From Mytilus galloprovincialis (Eukaryota > Mollusca > Bivalvia > Mytilida > Mytilidae), in contig NC_134845.1 in NCBI RefSeq assembly GCF_965363235.1, forward strand, positions 82,723,913 through 82,787,912: DNA of 64,000 nucleotides, given 5' to 3'. Below the pieces are notes generated by a model. It was not told where the DNA came from. It saw only the letters and a program-made list of their open reading frames with translations, and did no database searches. A program made the position numbers and the translations under genes. This document shows positions 11,205 to 23,995 of the stretch, piece after piece; positions within the stretch are counted from its first letter, which is position 1; the number at the start of each line of letters is the position of its first letter.

Positions 11205-12336
11205 GACAAATTGAAAGAGTTGGTATTGCTTTGCTCCGTAAAAAAAGAATGGCCAACGTAGATACAAGTATCTTGTCTTAGGGAGGGATAAATCCTACTT
11301 TGTAAAGTAGGATTCGAACAATAAATTCTCTGAAACTGATATTATCAAGATGCTTGATTTCTTGATTGACAACATATTTGTTACGTTCGGAGGACGTGTT
11401 TTTAAACAGACTGTCGGCATTCCAATGGGAACAAACTGTGCCCCTCTACTTGCCGACTTGTTTCTTTGTTATTATGAGGCTGACTTCATGTAGGAACTTC
11501 TTAGGAAGAAAGATAAGAAGTTAACGATATTCTTTAACTCTATTTTTCGCTACATGTACATAAATAATGTTCTTTCACTAAATAATTCAAAATTTGGTGA
11601 CTATGTGGAACGCATCTATCCAATCAAGCTAGAGATAAAGGATACTACAGATACAGTTAAGTCGGCCTCATATCTTGACTAACATCTAGAAATTGACAAT
11701 GAGGGTCGGTTGAAAACAAAACTTTACGACAAAAGAGATGATTTCAGCTTTCCAATTGTGAACTTTCCATTTCTAAGTAGCAACATTCCAGCAGCACCTG
11801 CATACGGGGTATATATCTCCCAACTGATACGATATTCCCGTGCTTGCATTTCCTATCATGATTTTCTTGATAGAGGGTTGCTGCTCACAAGGAAGCTATT
11901 AAACCAAGAGTTCCAAATGGTGAAGTTGAAATCATCCCTTCGTAAATTTTACGGACGCCATCACGAGTTGGTTGACCGTTATGGAATAACCGTTTCACAA
12001 ATGATGTCGGATATGTTCCTTACGTCGTAACTACAATCCCCTTCCCTTTCATGAATGTGACCTACCGAATTACACTATTTACCGGATTTGTTATCCCATA
12101 AGCAACACGACAGGTGCCACATGCGGAGCAGGATCTGCTTACCCTTCCGGAGCAACTGAGATCACCCCTAGTTTTTTGGTGGGATTCGTGTTGTTTATTC
12201 TTTAGTTTTCTATGTTGTGTCGTGTGTCCTGTTGTTTGTTTGTCTTTTTCATTTTTGGCCATGGCGTTGTCAGTTTGTTTTAGATTTATGAGTTTGACTG
12301 TCCCTTTGGCATCTTTCGTCCCTCTTTTATCAAAAA
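11205..12336 (+). mobile_element. Decayed reverse-transcriptase retroelement
   Basis: A fossil copy. Its protein-like part includes IPMGTNCAPLLADLF near 11417-11462, a reverse-transcriptase motif, followed by a well kept C-terminal stretch between 11710 and 12030. It is broken in several places and lacks its 5' part. The type resembles Penelope-like or related non-LTR-style elements that I know from molluscs and cnidarians, but I cannot settle the class without a search. The segment 12090-12336 is its apparent 3' tail, which recurs alone elsewhere. No flanking terminal repeats are visible. Moderately old. Confidence 0.65.
12090..12336 (+). repeat. 3' tail of the retroelement, dispersed on its own (family G)
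   Basis: Contains GGAGCAGGATCTGCTTACCC, ATTCGTGTTGTTTATTC, CCATGGCGTTGTCAGTTT and ends TCGTCCCTCTTTT. Near-identical copies are at 46105-46350, a diverged one at 42385-42590, and a fragment at about 53930-54020. Spread of the tail alone is what 5'-truncated retroelement copies look like. Confidence 0.65.
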
Positions 12337-13944
12337 GAAAAAAAAAGTAACATTAAGAAAAAAAAAAGAAATAGATGTCTCAATTTAAATCAATTCAGGT
12401 ACGAATATTCCTTTACTGGTCTTCTTTGTAATTCGAACCTGTAAATAATAGCTTTTTTTTAAATTTTGAAGACCACATCAAAAGTGATTTTATAAGAGTA
12501 ATGAACTTTGAAATTCAGATTCAAATTGGACAGGCATTACTATAACATGTAGAACATAACGAGAAGAAGGTGCTCCGACATGGTTTCGTTTCAAAGAAGA
12601 AAGGTTGATTGCAGTTTGGCAGAACTTATTTATAAGCAATACAGCTGCTTTCTGAAATGGCAGCTATGAACTTAAATAACAAAACATATATTAAACTTTA
12701 ATTCTATTACTTTTAGTTAAATGTGGCGCTTACTTGGAAGAACTGTCAAAGCATGATCAAAGGACCATTATGATAACTTCTCAGAATATTTTTAGTGAAC
12801 ACTATGGCGGTAGCCTTATTTTTTAATTTAAATCCACTGGTTGTCAATGTTTACTACGTAGTTTTTATCTCACACACCGTAAAAAGTCTACTATTTCAAA
12901 TCAACCAAAATGATAAAAATATAAAGGCAAAAGATTCAAAAGTGACATTCAAACTCATAAATCAAAAATATACTGAGAGCGCCATGATTGCAAACACTAT
13001 TTCAATCTTAGAATTTATACTTAAAGTAGTATTATATAAAAGGGAGCTTAAAATGTATACATCAGTAATTCATGAATTACATTGAAAGTTTCAATTTGTA
13101 GGCGATTACATCAACCCCGAAACATAGTTGCAAATTTTGTGAACTTTATAGGTCACAAGAAAGTACAAATTGTTGATCTTTTGTTGAAAATAAAAATTCG
13201 ATTCTTTTGATAAGTGTTTCTCGATGGAATTTGCTGAAACAGGTTTCAAATCATTAAAAAAGTCAGATAGTTTTATTCCATTTATAATAACAAAAGACAG
13301 AACGTATCAAATATAGTTACGTGATACGATCTACAATGTAAGTATAGTATATACATTCACATATTGACCAATTACTCATAATATACGATTAAATATCTGT
13401 TAGAATATCACTGTATAATATACATTTATTAATCAAAATAGTAAAATCACAAAAATATGTATGTGTACCATTCATGTCAATTGAACTGATCTACATCACG
13501 GGTTCTGTACTGGTTTCCTGAAAGTATAAAATAAAGGTTAGACCATCCAATATACAGATTAAAGGGAGACAACTTTAGTGAAACATTCTGACAATCTTTA
13601 CTACTTTCACTGTATTGTGTTGTACGTTTTATCAAAATAATACAGTATAAACCTCTAGCATGTTTTACAATACTTTAAACGAGAAACAAAATACACAATG
13701 CACAACTTGGATGTTTGATATTGTATTACAGATTCACGAATAACTAATTATAATATGAATTTGTATGAATTTAATTATTTCCCCTATTTTTTTCTCAACA
13801 CTGTCATTCATTTCTGATACAATTTTATCAATTCAGTATATTTCAACAGATTCAACTTTGTCTTAATTTGTCTCTATACATAATTTACTATCTTAGCTTT
13901 GTGTGAACACCTGAAAAGTGTCCAAACACGCAATTCTTACGAAG
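12337..13944. other. Intergenic stretch
   Basis: AT-rich DNA with no convincing gene. A 96-codon frame at 12795-13085 has a low-complexity, unstructured look and no splice or homology support. Confidence 0.4.
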
Positions 13945-14130
13945 GAAAAAAGTAAAATCACAAAAATACTGAACTCAGAGGAAAATCAAATCGGAAGGTC
14001 CCTAATCACATGCAAAATCCAATGACAAAACGTATCAAAACCGAATAGACAACTGTCATATTCCTGACTTGGTACAGGCATTTTCAATTAAGAAAATGGT
14101 GGATTAAACTTGGTTTGAAGCGCAAGATAC
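13945..14130 (-). repeat. Dispersed repeat (mussel family H)
   Basis: Contains AAAATCACAAAAATACTGAA, AATCACATG, AAAACGTATC and CATATTCCTGACTTGGTACA. Other copies are at 56990-57205 (+) and 60255-60405 (-); a sliver lies at about 40507-40555. Confidence 0.65.
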
Positions 14131-15596
14131 CAACAGGATATCGATTCCAACTCATAGCACATAATCAAACTGACAAGGGCATGTTAAAAAATCGAAACAT
14201 GATTGAGTAAACAAGAAAACAAACAGCAATATATAAAACGCATCATCGTAAACTTAAGATTGAGCAAATTAAATCTTAAGCAAACAAACTATCACAGGTC
14301 ACCAAAAAGGGTAATCAGAGGATTGGTTTTGGACACCTGTCGTGTTGCTTATGTTTGTATATAAACGGCGTTAACAATGATTCAGCAGATTATGTGAAAA
14401 GATAAAAAGACGGGATTGTGGTAACGATTATTACCACATTTGTCAGATTATGCGAAACAGACATACCTTAATGTTAACTTTTTCAATCATTTTGAGAAGC
14501 ACCTGTATCGAGTAAGTTATATAAAACACAAAGTACAACATGACAAGTAGGGAATAACAGTTGGTTCCCATTAGAATGTCGGTTATTAGAACAAAAAAAA
14601 AATATTGTCACATAAGAAACTAACGTTCGTCACTGAAACATTTGAAGAGTACTTTATGTTTTGAACAGAGTAATGTTTTACGAAGAATGATTATTCCTCC
14701 CTGATATAATTATTGTCAACTTTGGCATTTTTTTTAAAAACAAAATAAAAACTAATGTTTTGTTCTAAGCTTGAAATTGGTTGAACACTGAAAACTGATT
14801 GGAACTTCTTATAATATTGATAATGGAGATTAAGAAAGAGGTGTGTTAGAGCACTAGGTGGTTCCAATATAATTCCGTTATTCATGTAGACACTTAAAAG
14901 TAATTTAGGTATATAAAACAGTAAAGGAAGATCCAGATCTTCATATTTGGTTGATACACAAAAAGGACAGAACACAAATTCCTTCATGAAATAGATATTA
15001 AGGATTCATCCTTGTTAAATACAAGTAAAATGACAAACAAGGATTTGAAGAAGTGTTAGACAAACATTGTACCGTTCTTAGTTTGAAAAACATATATTGT
15101 GTTATATTATCAATAATTCGGTTTTTTTCCGAAGCAATAAATACGTTCCCACATCCGCCTTCATTCCAGATGAATGGTAGTATTCCTTCAAATAAAAGGA
15201 GATATAAATGTATGACATTATTTGTTCTAAAATGTTTCTCGATACCGCAAATGTATCTGTATTTTTACTTTGTGGTAATATTGAAGTTCATCCAGAATTA
15301 AAACGGATCAAATATATCTTAGCAACAGAGTTAGACATTTGGAAATTCAATTTTACTTTGCATATTTCATGTATAATTATAAGTCAGATTTATACGAAAA
15401 ATTCAGATTTGAACAGGTATGGATATTCATTTAAGAATTGAATATACCATGACAGAAACACCTTGCTTGTGGGATATACAAAAAACAATATTCTTATGTA
15501 CGAAGTGCCGTTACATTTTTACACAACTGTCACATGAAAGAGGAGCTTTGAATGCCTAAAATATGTTTAATACCTCTACATTCAATATGTATAAAA
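14131..15596. other. Intergenic stretch
   Basis: No gene seen. A short reversed fragment resembling the family G tail (CACCTGTCGTGTTGCTTATG) is at about 14330-14355. The open frames at 14691-14987 and 15053-15441 lack any recognisable motif or splice signals. Confidence 0.4.
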
Positions 15597-15863
15597 CGAA
15601 GATATGGTATGATTGCCAATGAGACAACTTTCTAAAAGAGACCGAATGATACAGAAATTAACAGCTATGGGTAACCGTAATACTGAGCAAAGTCCATACT
15701 TTATAGTCAGCTTAAAATTGTAAAACAATTCAAACGAGAAAACAAACGGAATAATTAGTGTACAAAAAAAAATGAACGAAACACAAAAATGTAACAAAGC
15801 AAGAAACGACAACCACTACAATACAGGCTCCTGACTTGGGACAGGCACATGTATACAGAATGT
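15597..15863 (-). repeat. Family A repeat, minus-strand copy
   Basis: Begins GAAGATATGGTATGATTGCC and ends around GGCTCCTGACTTGGGACAGG, the reversed order of the copy at 1447-1965. Lacks the outer third. Confidence 0.7.
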
Positions 15864-17629
15864 AGAGTGCCTGTTACACGTTATTAACCTGCAATTCTGA
15901 AATTGTCGTCGGTTCATGTTTGGCATATTTTTTTTGCATTACTTGAATCGGTATTGTATTGTTTCCCATTTCAATATGGGCGTTTCAGACCAGCAATTTG
16001 AGACAAAACAAAACAAAAAATAGTTCAAAGTGATGTACAAATGTATGGTGTCCAAATTAAATCAATATTTTGAGGCATACAATTGACTTATATATCATGC
16101 ATTCAAAGGTTTCATGTAACAAACAACTTGGTTTGATAACAAATATATCGTGATTGAACGAGTTTCTTGTTTATACTCTTGCTATATATCTATCTAAATG
16201 GATATAACAATAGTGTGGGTAGCACTTTTTAAAAACAACTGTTTCACAACCACGCCTCTTTTTGGGAGAAATTTAATACGCATATATATTTTGTTTTGTT
16301 TACCTTGTAGTTCGGAAGGTAACATTTTGAGAATGTTACGAGTATAAAGACACATGAAAGCGGTAAACCTAAATTGTAAGGACGATCCAAGGAAAGGTAG
16401 GAATAAAACAGAGTTTTAAGTATTAGTTTAAGCTCTTAGAAGTTCGAGGCATATACATGTAAAAAAACAAGACGCATTGTCATATGTTTTAACCTTTGAA
16501 AACCATGGTTGTACATAAATATTTTAAACATATACAGCTGACATTTAAGGACACTAAGCAGTTGTTGTCTTTATCCTGCAATAAAACGAATAAGTTGTGT
16601 ATATTTGTTTTTGCTTTGAAAGACAGAAAAACTCACATTTATTGCAATCATTTTCGATTTAAAATCCTTTAAGGCCCGCGTAGTTATTTTTAAATCTCGT
16701 GTCGTTTAGCTGAAGACGGATTCACAGAAAAGAATCTGGGATAGTCAACAATAATACATGATCGCCTAAAGTAAACAGAAAATTATTATAATATAACATC
16801 TAATTTCAACAGTAAAAATGAATAGCAAAACATTGTCCGATTTAAAAAAAAAAAGTGTATGATTTGTCCGCTGCTTCAACATTTTGAGCTGAACGTGACA
16901 TTAACCGAACATCCTGAAATTGACATTATGAGATCACACAGGATCATACACACTCTTCAACAGCAATGCATAAACGTAATCCGGTATCGGGCAGAACTTT
17001 AAAGCAATGTCTGTATAATATACAGATACAGGCTAGCGATATATGTTGGGCTGTATCTGTATGATAAGACAACCAATTGCGGAATAAAACATAAAAACAG
17101 AACAGATAATTTTCATTGTTACCGTAAATCTAACATAAATATTCGTCGTATTAAACATTGATTCTACCCCGGCAAAATATGTTCAACTGGATCGTATCTT
17201 ATTGCCGGCACGGCATCCGTTCAAGATTAACGGAGAAATAAGTAAAAATGCACGTCAAAATGACGAATTGAGTGAACTTTGACTCGAAACAGAAAATATG
17301 TTTGATTTTGTTTATTTAGGACATGCTTTACCTTAAAGCTTTTCGAGATAAACTGGTTTGTCTGTACTTTGAGTGAATTTTAAGGTGAAAATACAGCAAA
17401 TTTTAGATAAAGAGTCCACATAAATCTTAAATCGTAAATCGCTTCAAAAATAAAAAGTAAAACATAACATACTTGTGTCTACATTTTGTAGTTTGATGCA
17501 ATACATTTTGGAACACCAATTAACCGTTGTTTGGAAACCTAAACAAATTTTCAATAACATATTAACTATTTTACATTCCGCTTTATAGATATTGTTCTTT
17601 CAGTAAACATCTAAATTTGATTAGAATAC
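15864..17629. other. Intergenic stretch
   Basis: No gene, RNA or terminal-repeat structure recognised. Only AT-rich DNA with scattered homopolymers. Confidence 0.4.
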
Positions 17630-17860
17630 TTCATATCTTGACCTATATTATTCAATGAGGGTCAATTGATAAACACTTTTAATTTGATTCGTGAGATTCC
17701 CATTTCAATGTAGCAACATTCGAGCAATGCATGAAAAAGGAGCATATATCGCCTAGTTGATACGATATTCCAGGTCTTATCTTTCATGATTTTTTTATAG
17801 AGGGTTTCTGCTCAAAAGTAAGGTATTAAACCAAGAGTTATAAATAAACTTGGTGTTGTG
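17630..17860 (+). mobile_element. Second, smaller reverse-transcriptase relic
   Basis: Nucleotide phrases CAATGAGGGTCAATTGA, GATACGATATTCC and ATAGAGGGTTTCTGCTC match the order seen in the element at 11690-11910. This copy is short, heavily decayed and clearly much older than the first. It is a fossil fragment with many breaks. Confidence 0.55.
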
Positions 17861-18097
17861 TTAGTGTAATTCACACGTAAACTAAACACAGTTTCGTTCC
17901 CATTGATAAACCTCAATGTTTACATGTAGTTAAAAATCATGTTTTGTCTACATGCATTCGGTAGTCAATGTAGAACTTGTGTGTGTTCAGTGTACACTAA
18001 ACAAGGTATTTATAACATGCATTTTACCATGTATATTTAAAGAAGAAACGTGTTTTGAATAAAGATAATATTTAAAGGGGCACTAGATGATATTTAA

Positions 18098-18774
18098 AGG
18101 GGCACTAGCTGTCAAATTCACCAATTTGACTCAAATTCTCATATTTGATTTATAATAGTGTAAAACATTTATCCAAACTACCAAAAGTCTAAAATAAACA
18201 GTTTACAGAGCATGGGGTAGATAATATGTAGGTTCGTTTCGTGTATATTTTAGTCCAGGCTCCATCTAATTAACTATCGATTTGACCTCAGATGACCATA
18301 TAAGCGATGTAAACAAGAATGAAGATATGAATAGATTAAACCAACGCGTGCAATTGGATTTTTTTAGGTCTGTTTGAGTTTATTTTATAGATTAAAAATA
18401 GATGTTTCTCATTGATTTAACCGTTTAAGAATGATTTTATATGGATCGAATCAGTATTCAAATGATTTACCGTATTTTCACTTTCATTGTTGACATTCTT
18501 TTTCTTTAAATAACCAGTACACGTACAATGCATGCGCTGTCAATCTCTAGCAAGGGATTAAATTGAAGTTCACATGAATACGGATTTAATGAGGTCGACT
18601 AATTCACTTGCAAGTGAATGAGTAATTATTAATGTTTCTTCGCTTAATTTGACAAAATTGAACCATTTTGGCTGCTAAAAGCAAATTAGTATCTCACTAT
18701 TTCACTTCCATTATTGATTGAACAAAAAAAAATCTTACTTTAGTTTTTTTATATATCTCGTAGCTAGTGCCCCT
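18098..18774. mobile_element. 677-bp MITE with TTAA target duplication
   Basis: Ends are AGGGGCACTAGCT on the left and AGCTAGTGCCCCT on the right, each flanked by TTAA (18094-18097 and 18775-18778). The 25 bases left of it carry an extra copy of the left end (TTTAAAGGGGCACTAGATGA), a small tandem duplication. There is no coding frame. TTAA targets are used by piggyBac and Kolobok elements. Confidence 0.7.
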
Positions 18775-18778
18775 TTAA

Positions 18779-19714
18779 AACAATTATTGATAGTTTTTTT
18801 TAATGAATTATCTGTCTAAACTCGATATATTAATCATTTGTTAATTGGTTTGTTTAAAAAAAAAACACTTTTTTTTACTTATTAGGAAGCAACCATTTAA
18901 CTACATGCGGGAAGGGGGTTATGTTTTTTATGTCCGACACAAAATTTCTTTTCGCACATCGTACGGCAGTGTTATTAAGTTTTTTTTTAAAGCTATCAAT
19001 AAAATAATTTTGTTAAAAAATTAACACTGAAAGGTATGGAGAAAATCTGGATTCAGAATCTTATTTTCTCATTGAACAGAATATTTTTTTATCAATTTTA
19101 GAATCAGAATATTTTTAACGGGAAAAAACGACCCCCCCCTTTTTTTTAGTTCAATGGTCATTCCCTTAACCCCTTACCCAGACTCAAAGCATCATCATTG
19201 CCAAACATATATTTGAAGATGTCTTCCCGAATTGACTGGACGTACATTGAAATATTTGTCACTGGTCTTAACTCAATCAACTATTCACTCATAAATGCAT
19301 TACTAAAACACCCTAAACATATCAATTCTTCTTCTTCGTTTGTAGCCTACGTATTTTATTTCGTAATTATTGGTGGATTCAGATTGGGGGGTCCGGGGTT
19401 GGAACCCTTTTTTCGGCCGATCATTGTTTGGAACCCCATGCATTTTTACAATACCTTTATCCTCCTCTGGTAATCGAGACATCTTAAGTATCTTTAAAAT
19501 AGGTGCAAATCATCAAAATGGCTTTCATCACTGCTAGAAAAGTTGTCCAAGAAATTTTAATTCGATTCAATGTAATGAAGATTTAATGATCATTTAAATG
19601 ACATAAAGCTTATAAGTGTGAACAAAACTTATGCACAGGTAACTCAACCAGGGGTATAGATGTGAACAAATTTTATGTGAAACTAGTGTACAATACATTA
19701 AACTAATTGTAATT
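18779..19714. other. Intergenic stretch with a G-rich repeat fragment
   Basis: Mostly AT-rich. At about 19372-19455 there is a GGTGGATTCAGATTGGGGGG ... GGTTGGAACCC fragment of the same style as the repeats at 33340-33487 and 34863-35025. The 91-codon frame over it is not a gene. Confidence 0.45.
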
Positions 19715-19822
19715 AATAGTTATCCCACGAGGACGCGGTGTGTCAGTGCAAGATCACCCCGATGGCCTGAGGCCAGAGGGTGATCTAACACTGACACACC
19801 AAGTCCGAATGGGATAACTATT
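19715..19822. repeat. Long near-perfect hairpin (108 bp)
   Basis: The left arm begins AATAGTTATCCCA and the right arm ends TGGGATAACTATT. Both arms share GGTGTGTCAGTG and AGATCACCC blocks, and the arms meet at TGGCC-TGA-GGCCA. Only a few mismatches break the stem. A smaller hairpin with the same GGGTGATC word lies at about 20453-20483. Confidence 0.7.
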
Positions 19823-20231
19823 TTACATCCCAGCTTTTTTTTAGATTAGACTAAACACCATTTACCATTCATAAAATCTAGTTTAGAACGCCAAACAACC
19901 ATTATAGTATACTGTATATATATTACTATATGATGTATACCCTTTATGACCCCCTAACACGATGAGTAGATATCAAACAATGTCAACTCGCCCCACTGGC
20001 CAATGGGCCCACACTATATTGCCACGTTATAAAAAATCGCACCACTCTTGTTAACCGACTGGCCCCACTTTTGAAAAAGTGTAAAATCAAATTGAACAAT
20101 CAGTCTGACAACTCACTTTTATACGCAAAGGGTTTAAACCCCACTGAATAAAGGTCTGCCAACTCGCCCCACTTATAAAAATATCTTGCTTCCTTTAAGT
20201 ATGTTAAATTACTGATAGTTCGTATCCAGTC
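19823..20231. other. Intergenic stretch with degenerate AACTCGCCCCACT words
   Basis: AACTCGCCCCACT occurs at about 19984 and 20161, with looser relatives between (GACTGGCCCCACT). It looks like an old tandem duplication; no gene. Confidence 0.4.
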
Positions 20232-20304
20232 GTCCTGGTATAGTGGTATGTGTCGTGGCTTGATTTGCTAAAGGTCTTGAGTTTGAATCCCATAATATAC
20301 ACTG
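20232..20304 (+). pseudogene. tRNA-like sequence, probably a tRNA pseudogene or SINE head
   Basis: It has an A-box-like TGGTATAGTGGT and a B-box-like GAGTTTGAATCCC at tRNA spacing, with total length near 73 bases. The acceptor stem and anticodon arm do not pair well and no isotype can be assigned. Confidence 0.4.
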
Positions 20305-21689
20305 GATTTTTCTACGTGAATTTTGATAGATAGGTCTTTTCCGAATAATTAATATAAGTTTAATAGTGGATTTGACATTCCCGCCAAAATGTTACAAAAC
20401 TTTTTCCCTTTTCAAAGCATGCATAACAAAGAAGCTCAAACTTGGGTGATCTGGTAGGGGTGATCCGGATCAGATCACCCCTGTTAGAACAAAGGAACTG
20501 CGTTGTAAACATGTTAACTGTACATGGCGTTTGGTGTGAACACGGCCTAATTGTCTTTTCCACTTGTTAGTTATGGAGATGTCTGTTTATTTCGAAATAT
20601 GAATTTGAATGTCCATCTGGTAACTTCCGGTCCTCTTTGAAACATCTTTTTGTGGTAATATCAAACAAATTTATTTGACGATATATTTGTATTTAAAGAT
20701 TGATTTCAACATTTGTGTTTACAATTAATGCATTTGTTTGATCTTCATGCTCATTCAAAGCAGATACATGAAAGTTACATTTTATTTCTCTTATTTTCTC
20801 TCGTTTTTGTCTCCTTAAACAATCTGTGATATATACAATTGTCTCTCAATCTATAAAACAAAATAGCACACAGAAGTATTTTAGAAATCGGCATGCGGCC
20901 ATTCTGCAAATGTAAAAGACGTTTTGAAGCCGATAACCACATTTCGGTAACGAGACAAAACGGCATCTCAATATAATAAACATATTTCTTGTTTACTTTA
21001 CAGCTTTTAGATATTCTTATTTTTTGCTCATCCAAACGTTGTCGTGACCGTCTTAAAATACATTCCAAAATAGATTTTATTAAATATAGAATGCACTTTA
21101 ATTGTAGCATGATAATTTAAATATTAGTAATACGTATAATTATATATTTACAGGCATTGTGCTTCTTTTAGACATTTTTAGAGATCAAACGATCATCATC
21201 TTCAAACACAAGATGTGCACTTTAGATCTGCGTTGCGATAAATTTTACATGTATTCATTTGTCTTTTGAACTTGAGATCAACCAAGCATCATCTGTAACA
21301 CAATCTGTGCACTTAGATCTTCATTGCGAAAAACGCTATCATATAAATAAATTCACAATTAATTTTCTTTTGATTGATACATTAATGTGTATATCTTCAA
21401 ACATAATCAACTTTGTTGAAGATGATTTTTTTTGCATTTTTTATTGCTTTTTATTATCTTTGAAAATATAATCAAAAACAAATGCATAGAAAAATATAAG
21501 TACCGAAGTGCCTTGATCCCGATATTTCAAAATCGGTGTTAAAGTTACGAAATATCTTGTTACCCCAATGTTTGGCAGTCCTTCGTTTTTTAAGCATCAT
21601 GGCGGATAAGGCGCGTTGAACAAGGTGTGTTATTTTATCAATGACAACACACTAGTCCTAGTTTGTTTAAAATTAGTGAGGGTTCCGCG
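20305..21689. other. Intergenic stretch
   Basis: Nothing gene-like. A weak tandem duplication of about 110 bp (GAGATCAA ... ATCATCT ... TGTGCACTT) spans about 21181-21345. Confidence 0.4.
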
Positions 21690-22160
21690 GAATCAAGTGT
21701 CTCGCCTACCTTATGAATCTAATAAATGATTTAAGAACTTTAACTGCAGACTATATGTAATGTTAACTTGCTGAAAAACTAAGTATATTTATAAGTCTGA
21801 AACGGATTAACAGGATTTAATTTTTCGAAAGTCACTTCTGGACATCATCTTCTGATCATAAACAAATGTTTTTGTAAAAGTTTTAAAGAAATCCAGGATA
21901 GTTTAAGAAAGTTATTAAAAATTAAAAAACCTTAACGACAGAGTGAATGTAATGTTAACTGGCAGAAAACAAAATTCATTTATAAGTAAAATATAGATAA
22001 ACAGGATTTGTTTTACAAAATTTATTACTGGATACTATCGTTATCAAAAACAAGCTTCTTTCCAGGTTTGGTAGATATCAGGATAGTTTGAGAAAGTTAT
22101 TAAGATTTCAAAAACTTCAACCAGAGTGAATATGTGTGGACGCCGGACGGAATTTAGGAT
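21690..22160. repeat. Diverged tandem duplication of about 200 bp, two units
   Basis: AACTTTAACTGCAGA ... AACAGGATTTAATTTT ... CCAGGATAGTTTAAGAAAGTTATTA is repeated as CCTTAACGACAGAGTG ... AACAGGATTTGTTTTA ... ATCAGGATAGTTTGAGAAAGT. It closes with GTGGACGCCGGACGGAATTT, an ending I know from mussel repeats. Confidence 0.5.
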
Positions 22161-22190
22161 CGCTATGTCATTAAATGAAGTCTCTTGTAG

Positions 22191-22231
22191 ACTATAATCG
22201 ATGAATAATATGCATATTATTCGATTATAGT
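22191..22231. repeat. Short near-perfect palindrome
   Basis: ACTATAATCGA at the left mirrors TCGATTATAGT at the right around AATAATATGCATATTATT; only a two-base insertion breaks the symmetry. Confidence 0.65.
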
Positions 22232-22627
22232 TTTTGTCATCATTACATATGTCACCGACTTATGGCTTAGGTTTCTCATTTTAAAATTTATCGCCTGAGT
22301 TTTTTTACCAGCTATTTTTTCATGAAAATGTCCAACACTCATCAGTTGAGGCAATTGCGATTAAAGATAAACTGAGTTCCTTAGTTGTATTTTGTAGCTG
22401 TCCTCCTGTGAAGTATTCAAAAAAACGTAACGTTATTTCGTATAACTTAAGTACTTAAGAATGGTTTAAAAATAATTTCCGTTGAGTAAATGTCACAGTT
22501 AAAGGGCTGCAATTTAACCTGTAGAAAAACGATTATTTTTGGCAGAACACTTCATAGTTGACACCAAGGAGAACATTTTTAATCTTATTAAATCGTTTAA
22601 CAACACTTCTATGATTAATAGAAAAAA

Positions 22628-23130
22628 GAAATAAGAAGATGTGGTGTGAGTGCCAATGAGACAACTTTCTATCCAAGTCAAAATTTGTAAAAGATAACCA
22701 TTATAGGTCAAAACGGTTGTTAGGCTCACACCAAACAGCAAGCTATAGATGGCCCCAAAAATGACCATTGTGAAACCATTCAAACCGGAAAACATCAGTC
22801 TAATATATAAATAAAAACTTGAAACCAGAAACACTTATGAACCATATAAACAACCAACAACCACTATCTATACATCAGGTTCCTGACTTCGGACATGTAC
22901 AAAAAAGAGGGACGAAAGATAACAGAGGGGAAAACAAATGCTGCGGGTTTTAACGTTTTAATCGGCAACCTTCATCCTACCCTGCAACAATAGTGTAACA
23001 TCACATAATAGGAGGAAACACTAAAAATATCAATTAAAATGGCTAAACTCAATCAAAAGACATATCAACATAAACAAGTGAACATAATCATACTGAACGA
23101 ATAAATCTGATCTATGACAGAATGTAAATA
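22628..23130 (-). repeat. Diverged relative of family A
   Basis: Starts AAGAAGATGTGGTGTGAGTG CCAATGAGACAACTT and keeps the order of family A landmarks (GCTATAGATGGCC, CAGGTTCCTGACTTCGG) but with a different interior. It looks like a subfamily. Confidence 0.55.
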
Positions 23131-23992
23131 CAAAATTAATAAAACAAGTGGGTAATTATAGTTTATTACAAGTATATTTAACATACATGCAGATTTCATA
23201 AAAAAATGGTTTTATATACATGTAATTCATAGCAAATGAATTGAATGACATAATTGTATTCAAAGGCTATCTATTATATTTTTTGTTGGTGTTGGTTAAA
23301 TACATTATAGAATAATTTCTAACAACTGAGATTACACAATATTTGACGGGAGTAGTCTGTAAATTATAATGTCTTTACAAAGAATAGGCATTTAATTGTT
23401 CAGATCTAGAGGTAGGCATCAACTTAAATGTGATATGATATAACTGTTTACTGGTTCATTGATTGGTGGTGTTTATCTGAACTTTCAGCACTATTAGATG
23501 TACATATAATTATAGTACATGTCAATCAGCTTTGTTTTGTAAAATAAAAATTCGGAGTACCATTAGAAAAGTATAGATCTTCCTCGCAAGTCAATAAAGA
23601 TTAAAGTCAAACGTTCGTTACCCTAACACTCGTTTTCTCTATAACACTATATAGAGTGAACATATCTGAATGATAAATATAATTCCATTCTTGAGAAATT
23701 CCGGGTACGCTTAACGTCATATTACTTCATCATTGATGACTTATTTTTTTACCAAAACAAAAACAAATCACTCTGCTTTTATGACCGAAAGCTTTTTCGT
23801 AATTCTAGTAATGCTTTTATCAATATCTGCAACATTAGACATATCATAATCATGATAATGCCGAACATTTGATGTGACCTCGAATAAAATGAAAACAGTA
23901 TATTTCGCAATGAAATATATCGGCTGACAATTGTGCTACCTTATATACACATAATTACTATACAGCTATTAAAAAATCAAGATTTTGGGCTC
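23131..23992. other. Intergenic stretch
   Basis: No gene or repeat recognised; AT-rich DNA. Confidence 0.4.
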
Positions 23993-23995
23993 TAA

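Noticed and set aside
20232-20304. Functional tRNA gene
   Set aside because: The A- and B-box-like words are present, but the stems do not pair and no anticodon can be assigned.
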